Assembly: GCA_051660685.1 (NCBI GenBank)
Contig: JBOFQB010000111.1
Span: forward strand, 1 to 64,000
DNA: 64,000 nt
Origin: JAVBSX01 sp051660685
Lineage (GTDB): Bacteria > Planctomycetota > Planctomycetia > Pirellulales > Thermoguttaceae
Direction: 5' to 3'
Positions 57,495-64,000 of this stretch are shown here, piece by piece (the stretch's first letter is position 1; every line of letters starts with the position of its first letter). The notes under the pieces were generated by a model. The model saw only the letters and a list, made by a program, of their open reading frames with translations, made no database searches and was not told where the DNA came from. The position numbers and the translations under genes were made by a program.

Positions 57495-59315
57495 TCATTC
57501 CGATTCGGCAGTTCCGTTGTAAAGCGGCAAATACCTGTATCGAATCTCAAGAATCATAATTGCAAGAGCTGTATTGAGCAAGCGTCCTCCTACATTACAA
57601 TAGGGATCGTTGAAAAACCAACTTCCTCCTTCATGTCCCATTTGTGTGGATTGCGTTTGGATCAAAAAGTCGCGTAAACGGGGAAACCAACGATTCCAGG
57701 TTGAACCGTTATAATGATGCAACGCCAATGTCGCATAATAAGCGTAATACAGATTGCAATGCTCCTGAGCCGATTGCCGGGTCCATGTCTTGAATGGTCC
57801 CCAACGATCAAGGAGTGAGATGCCCTGATCGAGCGAAATAAACCCCGGTTTCCAACCCAGATACATTCGCAAAAGCAAACCAATCGAGGTACAAGTGAAT
57901 TCCGAGTCGGGATACCGACCAACCGATTCTCGGGAATCGAGTGTTGTTTCGTAAGGAAAGCGAATTGGCAGATAATTAAAACGAGGAAATTCCTGATTGT
58001 GTTCCGTTGAAGTGTACTGTGTTGAATCCAAAAAGTCAGCAACCCGGGTCAAGGTTGTCGATTTAACAGTCAATCCGGCAAGAACGGCACTTTTCAAGGC
58101 AAGCATCTGCCAACCTGTTGAGGAAATATCTCCAGGTGTCTCTCCTTGTTTGTATCTCCAACCCCCGGGAAAATCACCTAACTGACTTTGGGCGAATTCA
58201 ATGTAACGGACTCCTTCTTGTGCAGCTTGACCAACTCGTTCGATCAACTCACGTTGATTGGCTGTTTTTGCTTTCTCCCGAGTCATTCCATAAACTTCAC
58301 AAAGAGCAAGCGTTGTCAGTGCTTGAGAGTACATTCCCTGCTTACCTTGTTGAAAATTGAACCCCGTTGAAAGAGGAATCGCATTTTTCGGGTCAATAAG
58401 AAATTGTAAACCGCGCTGTACAACCTGTTGATAAGGTCCCTCAAGTTGTGTGTAACCCGCTCCCAAAAAAGGGAGGAGGGCAAGAGCGGTTGCTGCTGTT
58501 CGAGATGAATGTGTCCCGGAATTCTCGCAAGGACAAGCGAATTCTTTTTGCGTTATCTCATTTCGATATTGGTGTCGAAACGACCAACCTCCATCTTCAC
58601 GATTTTGATGCAGGACGATCCAACGAAGTCCCTTTTCAACCGCTTCTTCACTTTCGTTGGTCGGGTCCCCGGGTCCTCCTCGTCGTCCCCGGTTTTCCTG
58701 CGTCCGACCTTCAAAACCCCCTCCTCGCTCTAAAAATGTTGCTGCACTCTCTCCCCGGGACTGTTTCCTTCTTTCCTCTTCTTCCTGTTCGTCTTTCATT
58801 GGTGAACGGTCATTTCCCAACATCTCTTGAGATCGGTTGGTTGCATCAACAATTGCTCCCTCTTCCGATTGATGTACCGACGATTCCGTACTTGATTCGG
58901 TTAATTCCGACGTTTGATCTCTTTCGGTTGATTGACGCAATTCGGCTGATTCCGTCGTCTCTTGTGACTCTTTCGACTCCGTTGATTCGGTCGTTTCCGA
59001 CTCTTTCAGGTTAAGGTCCAACTCATTTGAAACCTGTTCCTCCATCTCAGGGGTCTCATTGACCAAGCCGATTGTTTTTCCCCGATCTCCTTCCATATTT
59101 TCCAGTTCGCCCGAACTGAAAATACTCCCCCCGCTCAGTATTCCTTGAGGAAGTTGTGGTATTTGGAAGACGAGCAGGGCGAGCAACAGGAGAACGATCA
59201 GATGAACGAGAAGACTTATGGTTGTACCGATTGATTCCCGTTTGGACAAATGATGTACAAAACGTGAGAAAAATGTCTTTCGGGAACCCTGATTGCGGGA
59301 ATCAACTTCTTGCAT
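57495..59315 (-). CDS. Membrane-anchored prenyltransferase/squalene-oxidase-repeat (toroid) protein
   Basis: Protein of 606 aa. One membrane segment lies near residues 30-52 (IGTTISLLVHLIVLLLLALLVFQI), followed by a low-complexity Ser/Thr/Glu-rich linker (about 85-175, TESTESKES...) and an Arg/Gly-rich part. The C-terminal ~370 residues are toroid-type repeats: EDGGWSFRH, SRTAATALALLPFLGAGY, GMYSQALTTLALCEVYGM, GGWRYKQGETPGDISSTGWQMLAL and GGSWFFNDPY. Planctomycetes encode many such membrane-tethered proteins with unknown substrate. ATG 59315. It shares fold type with the protein at 24048. Adjacent to the substrate-binding protein gene on the same strand, separated by about 190 bases with a heptamer tract. 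Confidence 0.8.
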   Translation of the reverse strand: MQEVDSRNQGSRKTFFSRFVHHLSKRESIGTTISLLVHLIVLLLLALLVFQIPQLPQGILSGGSIFSSGELENMEGDRGKTIGLVNETPEMEEQVSNELDLNLKESETTESTESKESQETTESAELRQSTERDQTSELTESSTESSVHQSEEGAIVDATNRSQEMLGNDRSPMKDEQEEEERRKQSRGESAATFLERGGGFEGRTQENRGRRGGPGDPTNESEEAVEKGLRWIVLHQNREDGGWSFRHQYRNEITQKEFACPCENSGTHSSRTAATALALLPFLGAGYTQLEGPYQQVVQRGLQFLIDPKNAIPLSTGFNFQQGKQGMYSQALTTLALCEVYGMTREKAKTANQRELIERVGQAAQEGVRYIEFAQSQLGDFPGGWRYKQGETPGDISSTGWQMLALKSAVLAGLTVKSTTLTRVADFLDSTQYTSTEHNQEFPRFNYLPIRFPYETTLDSRESVGRYPDSEFTCTSIGLLLRMYLGWKPGFISLDQGISLLDRWGPFKTWTRQSAQEHCNLYYAYYATLALHHYNGSTWNRWFPRLRDFLIQTQSTQMGHEGGSWFFNDPYCNVGGRLLNTALAIMILEIRYRYLPLYNGTAESE

Positions 59316-59432
59316 CCTGTCACCTTATTGACACCTCTATTGATTCGTATTTTGACGAAAAATCAATTCGCAAATACCCTTTTTTACTGTCCGTGTTTTT
59401 TGAAAAAATGAATGATTCGAGGTGTCCTTATG

Positions 59433-62400
59433 TCATTTGGAACAGGATTGCAACATTCGGACTGCTTCTTGTGTTGCAGAAAGTTGCGATTTCAAATCGG
59501 CAAGCGACTCGTTTTCCTTAGCAATCACTTCAGGAGGTGCTTTGGAAACAAAAGAGTCGTTGGAGAGTTTTGCTTCTTTTGACTTGATGAAACCTTCTAG
59601 TTTGACAATTTCCTTTTCCTTTTTCGCCAATTCGGCTTGAACGTCAATCAGGTCTGCCAAATCAACAAAAACGTCAATTCCAGGAAGTGAAACAGTTCCG
59701 GCAAGAGAAGGGGCAACGATTTCCGGTCCAAATCCAGTTCCTTTTGCGCCCGACATTGACAGAAAATAAGGCTGCATCATTCGCAACTGTTCTGCAATTT
59801 GGGGTTCACAACGAACAGAAAAACGGATTTCCGTTTTCGGCGGAACATTCTGTCTCGCCCGAATATCACGAATCGCTCGCAAAACATCCTGAAACCTCGC
59901 AAACTGAGATTCAATCTCAGAATCAACGGCTCCCAAATCGGCAATCGGCCAATTCGCAATCGCAATACTTTCGGCTGCTTTTTCAGGACGCGCTCTCATT
60001 CCCGGCAAACCGCGAATCGGTGCAAATTCCCCCAATCGTTGCCAAACCTCTTCCGTTACAAAGGGAATAATCGGATGAAGCAATCGGAGCAAATTGTCCA
60101 GAACATGAACGAGAACCTGTTGTGCAACCGGGCGCAAAGTTTGGTCGGCAAGACGGTATTTGACCATTTCAACGTAAAAACTGCAAAATTCGTCCCAAGC
60201 GAACTCATACAACATTCGGGCTGCATCTGCAAAACGGTATGAATCAAGAGCTGAAGTCGTTGCGTCAATCACCGTTGCTAATCGGCTCAAAATCCATTTG
60301 TCTTCCAACATTTCAGGAACAAAAGAATCAGACCTGTTGATCTCTGTATTCAATCCCGATTCAAACGACATCATAACGAAACGACTTGCGTTCCAGATTT
60401 TATTACAGAAATTTCGGGCAACCTCAAATCGTTCGCCGACAACCGCTCCTTGCGGAAGTGCCCGTTCTTCTTCTGTTCGAGCCCATTGTGTTGCAAAATC
60501 CTTCCTGCATTTTGGACAGGTGATAATCGGCAGAATCCGGTTTTTTTTGGTCTGTTCCACAACCGCAAGACAATGAGGACACTCAAAATCGAGCGGGAGA
60601 CAGACATCTTGCGATTCCGTCGTCAAATAGGCAAGTGCAAAGCGTAAAGCATCCGCCCCAAATTTGTCCATAACCGAAATCGGGTCAATCCCATTTCCTT
60701 TCGACTTGGACATTCCTTCACCATATTTGTCCAGAATCTTTGGATGAATGTACACCTCATAAAACGGTATTTCGCCGACATCGAATAAACCGGCAAGAAC
60801 CATTCTCGCAACCCAAAGAGTGATAATGTCCCGACTCGTAATCAACACATTAGTCGGGTAATAATACGCCAATTCGGGGGTATTATCAGGCCAACCTAAC
60901 GTTGAATGAGGCCAAAGTGCGCTGCTGAACCAAGTATCCAACACGTCTTCTTCCTGAATGAATGTGAAACCGGGAACCGCATTTGCGTCAAGGTCTTCTT
61001 CTTGTGAACAGATCCACCATTCTGATTTCGCCTCATCCCAAGTCCACAAAATGTCATTCCGACCTGAAAAGGCCCGTTTCAAATCCGTTTCACTTGCCCC
61101 TTGACAATACCAAATCGGAATTCGGTGTCCCCACCATAATTGCCGACCAATCGGCCAATCCCGTTTTTCGCCCAACCAATCGATATAACCTTTTGCATAA
61201 CGACCGGGGATAATGGAGACCTCGTTGTTTTCAACAGCATTGATTGCCGATTGTGAGAGTTGTTCCATCTTGACGAACCATTGATCGTTCAAAAACGGTT
61301 CAATCGGCGTCTTAGAACGGTCACTGTGAGCCAATTCGATCTTACGGTCCTCGACTTTGACCAACAGACCTTGCTCCTCAAGATCAGCAACGACCATTTT
61401 GCGTGCATCTTTGATACATTTCCCGCAATACACCCCCGCCTGTTCGTTGAGCGTCCCGTCCCGATTCAAAATGTTAATCATCTCTAATTTCAATCGCAGA
61501 CCGACTTCGTAATCGTTCGGATCGTGAGCAGGTGTAATCTTCACACAACCTGTTCCTTTATCCGGTTTCGCCCAAATATCAAGCACAATCGGGATTTCCC
61601 GATTCAAAAGCGGCAGAAGAACTTTGCGACCTTCTTGCGACATTTGGACATATTGCTGCATCTGGATGAGTTGTTCTGACGCTTTAAGGGCGAGAATTCC
61701 GTCCAATTCCGCTTGAACCCCCAATCGATCTTTTTCCGACACCGTTTTCAGTTCCGTTTGCAATTCCTCAATCTTTTGCTCCAAATACGCAAGAGGATTG
61801 GGATGAACCGCAATCGCCGTATCACCGAGCATTGTTTCAGGTCGGGTCGTTGCAACAACCAGAAATTCGGGTTCTCCCGGTTGAGGATCAACAACAGGAT
61901 ACCGAATGTGCCAAAAATGTCCGTCAACTGTTTCGTGAAACACTTCATCATCACTAACAGCGGTTTGCAGGAACGTGTCCCAATTGACCAAGCGTTTTCC
62001 TCGATAAATCAGTTGCTCCTGAAACAATTTGAAGAAAAAATGCCGGACTGCTTTTGCGCAAAGGGGATCGAGTGTAAACCGGGTTCGTTCCCAATCGCAA
62101 GAACAGCCCATTTCTTTGAGTTGATTGATGATTCGGGCCTGATATTCATTTTTCCAATCCCAAATCCGTTGAATGAGAGCGTCTCGCCCAATGTCATGTC
62201 GGGTCTTCTTTTCCCTTTCAAAGAGTTGACGTTCGACAACAGCTTGGGTTGCGATTCCAGCATGATCGACTCCGGGAATCCAAAGAGCTTCAAACCCTTG
62301 CATCCGTTTCATTCGGATCATGATGTCCTGCAACGAATCGTTCAGCGCATGTCCCAAATGTAAAGCCCCTGTCACATTCGGCGGGGGAATAACAATGGTG

Positions 62401-62537
62401 TACGGTTTTTTGACCTCCCCGGTTTTGGGATCAACAGTATGGGGGGTACTGTGAAAGTATTTTTTTTCGTCCCAAAACGCCGACCAACGAAGTTGGGCGG
62501 ATTTGGGGTCATATTGTTTGGGCAATTCGTTGAACAT
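59433..62537 (-). CDS. valS: Valyl-tRNA synthetase
   Basis: Class I aminoacyl-tRNA synthetase (1034 aa) charging tRNA-Val. HIGH-type motif PPPNVTGALHLGHAL near 50, KMSKS-type EGMSKSKGNGIDP near 590, editing domain with TTRPETMLGDTAIAVHP, Val-type DVLDTWFSSALWPHSTLGWP, anticodon-binding domain near 700-880, and C-terminal coiled coil (VDLADLIDVQAELAKKEKEIVKLEGFI). Between LTTESQDVCLPL and GERFEVARNF an insert of about 45 residues contains CPHC and CPKC, a zinc-ribbon that I recall from planctomycete ValS. ATG 62537 (MFNELPKQYDP) fits the family; the frame is open 55 codons upstream. Confidence 0.95.
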   Translation of the reverse strand: MFNELPKQYDPKSAQLRWSAFWDEKKYFHSTPHTVDPKTGEVKKPYTIVIPPPNVTGALHLGHALNDSLQDIMIRMKRMQGFEALWIPGVDHAGIATQAVVERQLFEREKKTRHDIGRDALIQRIWDWKNEYQARIINQLKEMGCSCDWERTRFTLDPLCAKAVRHFFFKLFQEQLIYRGKRLVNWDTFLQTAVSDDEVFHETVDGHFWHIRYPVVDPQPGEPEFLVVATTRPETMLGDTAIAVHPNPLAYLEQKIEELQTELKTVSEKDRLGVQAELDGILALKASEQLIQMQQYVQMSQEGRKVLLPLLNREIPIVLDIWAKPDKGTGCVKITPAHDPNDYEVGLRLKLEMINILNRDGTLNEQAGVYCGKCIKDARKMVVADLEEQGLLVKVEDRKIELAHSDRSKTPIEPFLNDQWFVKMEQLSQSAINAVENNEVSIIPGRYAKGYIDWLGEKRDWPIGRQLWWGHRIPIWYCQGASETDLKRAFSGRNDILWTWDEAKSEWWICSQEEDLDANAVPGFTFIQEEDVLDTWFSSALWPHSTLGWPDNTPELAYYYPTNVLITSRDIITLWVARMVLAGLFDVGEIPFYEVYIHPKILDKYGEGMSKSKGNGIDPISVMDKFGADALRFALAYLTTESQDVCLPLDFECPHCLAVVEQTKKNRILPIITCPKCRKDFATQWARTEEERALPQGAVVGERFEVARNFCNKIWNASRFVMMSFESGLNTEINRSDSFVPEMLEDKWILSRLATVIDATTSALDSYRFADAARMLYEFAWDEFCSFYVEMVKYRLADQTLRPVAQQVLVHVLDNLLRLLHPIIPFVTEEVWQRLGEFAPIRGLPGMRARPEKAAESIAIANWPIADLGAVDSEIESQFARFQDVLRAIRDIRARQNVPPKTEIRFSVRCEPQIAEQLRMMQPYFLSMSGAKGTGFGPEIVAPSLAGTVSLPGIDVFVDLADLIDVQAELAKKEKEIVKLEGFIKSKEAKLSNDSFVSKAPPEVIAKENESLADLKSQLSATQEAVRMLQSCSK

Positions 62538-62820
62538 TTGAGAAAAGGGGATAAAACAAGGACCTGACCCGATTTCCCCTATCAACACCTTGATATGTGG
62601 GAAAAAACAGGGAAAACAGAGACACAGGATTGTACCGTATGATTTTCTCTTCGACAAGACGGCGAAAAAGACGACAAGGAAGCAACCTAGTTGACGCAAC
62701 ACCCCTTCATCAACTATACTGCCCGGAGTTCGTTGACCGTTTTGTCTTGATTCATCTCGACATCACACATCTATTTCATTTCCCTTTCGTCACCTACTTC
62801 ACTTTTTCAGGAGAATCCTT

Positions 62821-63672
62821 ATGAAACTCGGCATGAACCTTTTACTTTGGATGGACACGTTGACAGATGACCGGCTTCCTCTCTTGGAAATGGTCAAGGA
62901 AATCGGTTATGATGTCGTCGAACTCCCCATGTTTGACAAAAATGTCGCAAATGCGGCAAAATGGGGAAAACGGCTTGACGAACTGGGATTGTTAAGGAGC
63001 GGGACATGTGCTTATGGACCGGATGATAACATGATTAGTGCTGATCCGAAAATCCGTCGTCAGGGAATCGACACCAACAAAGCGATACTGGACTGTTGTG
63101 CAGCAGCGGGCTGCAAAGTTATGGCGGGCAACTCCGCCTCATCTCTCGGCGTTTTTACGGGAAAAGGTCCAACAGAAGACGAATTCAAATGGGCGGTTGA
63201 AGGTATGCAGGAAGTCGCCGAACATGCCCAAAAAGTCAATGTCATGATTGCAATGGAAGCACTCAACCGGTTTGAAGCCTATTTCGTCAACTGTGCTGAA
63301 GATGGTGTCAAATTTGTTAAAGCCGTTAATCATCCTTTCTGCGGAATGATGTATGACACGTTTCATTCCCATATCGAGGAAAAGAACATTCCAAGCGCAA
63401 TCCGATCTCTCAAAGACGTTCTCAAACATGTCCACATCTCGGAATGTGACCGAAGTACCCCGGGTCAGGGAAATGTGCGTTGGAAAGAAAACTTCGACAC
63501 GTTGCATGAAATCGGATACAACGGTTTCTTCGTCGTTGAAGCATTTGGAACTGCTTTACCTAAATTAGCAGCTGCAACGAAAATCTGGCGGAAAATGTAC
63601 TCGACCGAACGACAACTCGCTGTTGACGCTCTTGCCTTTATGAAAGAAGAAATCGGCAAACGTTGGAAATGA
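62821..63672 (+). CDS. Sugar phosphate isomerase/epimerase (ketose 3-epimerase-like)
   Basis: Cytoplasmic TIM-barrel enzyme of 283 aa resembling D-tagatose/D-psicose 3-epimerases and hydroxypyruvate isomerase-like proteins. Metal-binding residues fit the family: E in AMEALNRFE (near 147), D/H in GMMYDTFHSH (near 179-184), H/E in HVHISECDRSTPGQG (near 206-209) and E in FFVVEAFG (near 241). It would isomerise or epimerise a keto-sugar. Start ATG 62821 follows AGGAGA by seven bases. It is divergent from valS, with a 283-base space containing both promoters. The downstream region carries heptamers and a double-hairpin repeat. Confidence 0.88.
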   Translation: MKLGMNLLLWMDTLTDDRLPLLEMVKEIGYDVVELPMFDKNVANAAKWGKRLDELGLLRSGTCAYGPDDNMISADPKIRRQGIDTNKAILDCCAAAGCKVMAGNSASSLGVFTGKGPTEDEFKWAVEGMQEVAEHAQKVNVMIAMEALNRFEAYFVNCAEDGVKFVKAVNHPFCGMMYDTFHSHIEEKNIPSAIRSLKDVLKHVHISECDRSTPGQGNVRWKENFDTLHEIGYNGFFVVEAFGTALPKLAAATKIWRKMYSTERQLAVDALAFMKEEIGKRWK

Positions 63673-63710
63673 GAGGAATAGGGGACAGGGGTTGGGGGAT
63701 AGTGAGGAAG
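63673..63710. repeat. Heptamer tract after the epimerase gene
   Basis: GGAATAGGGGACAGGGGTTGGGGGATAG follows the stop codon directly. Confidence 0.6.
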
Positions 63711-63718
63711 GAGTTCCC

Positions 63719-63794
63719 CGTTTAGCCGCGATACAACGTATCGCGTGTTCTGAACCGTTAAAATACGCGCGGAACGTTGTTCCTCGGCTAAACG
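63719..63794. repeat. Double-hairpin repeat, family A copy 7
   Basis: CGTTTAGCCGCGATACAACGTATCGCG half, TGTTCTGAACCGTTAAAA centre, GCGCGGAACGTTGTTCCTCGGCTAAACG half. It is flanked on both sides by heptamer tracts of opposite sense. Confidence 0.82.
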
Positions 63795-63804
63795 ACACAT
63801 CCAT

Positions 63805-63860
63805 TCTCTATCCCCAATCCCCTACACCCTATTCCCCAACCCCTATTCCCTACCTCCCCC
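63805..63860. repeat. Heptamer tract before the prepilin peptidase gene
   Basis: TCTATCCCCAATCCCCTACA, CCCTATTCCCCAACCCC and TATTCCCTACCTCC run up to nine bases before the ATG of the next gene. Confidence 0.65.
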
Positions 63861-63868
63861 CTTTCTCC

Positions 63869-64000
63869 ATGAATCTGTTTCTGCTGTTTTGGATAACTCT
63901 TTGCGGACTTGCAATCGGCAGTTTTCTCAACGTCGTCATTTATCGATTGCCCCAACGTCAAAGTCTTTCATTCCCCCCCTCACATTGTCCCAACTGTCAA
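63869..64000 (+). CDS. Prepilin peptidase, N-terminal part (runs off window)
   Basis: The first 44 codons read MNLFLLFWITLCGLAIGSFLNVVIYRLP, then HCPNCQ at the edge. The G-x-x-x-GSFLNVVIYRLP opening and the following Cys-x-x-Cys are the hallmark of type IV prepilin leader peptidases (GspO/PilD). These are membrane aspartyl proteases that cleave and methylate pilin precursors. It fits functionally with the GspE/PilB ATPase in this window. The gene continues beyond 64000. Confidence 0.9.
   Translation, partial: MNLFLLFWITLCGLAIGSFLNVVIYRLPQRQSLSFPPSHCPNCQ

Overview
The window looks like chromosomal DNA of a member of the Planctomycetota with moderate G+C. This is inferred from gene content. 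It carries Tat-exported Gfo/Idh/MocA-type and sugar-isomerase-like proteins, a large secreted HzsA-like multi-CXXCH protein, FG-GAP and Gly/Met-rich secreted proteins, and two toroid-fold (prenyltransferase/squalene-cyclase-like) proteins. It also has a rhomboid protease with a C-terminal tail and a valyl-tRNA synthetase with an inserted zinc-ribbon. KdsB points to a Gram-negative-type envelope. Many genes lack a clear Shine-Dalgarno sequence, and several starts are GTG or TTG.

Layout. 0.25-10.6 kb: EttA-like ABC-F ATPase, a polytopic membrane protein, a Tat oxidoreductase, the HzsA-like cytochrome-type protein, and galE overlapping a rhomboid gene. 10.7-13 kb: an AbiEi-like regulator and a nucleotidyltransferase gene broken by an in-frame stop, behind a promoter with nested inverted repeats. 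13.3-25.1 kb: lipoprotein, hisF, secreted proteins, a hybrid histidine kinase, kdsB and a toroid-fold protein. 25.5-31 kb: larC with a histidine-rich linker, then a gspE/pilB ATPase followed directly by an XhoI/PaeR7I-like restriction-modification pair. 31-37.3 kb: large glycoside hydrolase, Tat-exported isomerase-like protein, tRNA-Asp and a membrane protein with KDSQ tandem repeats. 38-45.7 kb: nadA, KDPG aldolase, P-type H+-ATPase, ArsB/NhaD-type transporter and PPK2 with a cysteine-rich tail. 46.2-64 kb: GH38 mannosidase, COG0523 GTPase, aquaglyceroporin, YdjC-like deacetylase, pyrB, an orphan substrate-binding protein, a toroid-fold membrane protein, valS, a sugar epimerase, and the 5' end of a prepilin peptidase gene that would process pilins for the gspE machinery.

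The most distinctive signal lies between genes. At least six repeat families fill the spacers. They are (1) a ~179-bp MITE with inverted ends and 10-11-bp target duplications, (2) a ~254-bp fold-back element with a 13-bp flanking duplication, (3) a ~75-bp double-hairpin element in seven places, (4) a composite CCCGGG stem-loop family, (5) a GCAGGC/GCGGGC palindrome, and (6) CCCTATY-like heptamer tracts resembling cyanobacterial STRR repeats. Most genes are singletons or short runs separated by these repeats. Clear translational coupling is seen for rhomboid/galE and for the regulator/nucleotidyltransferase pair; gspE/methyltransferase/endonuclease also form a tight cluster.
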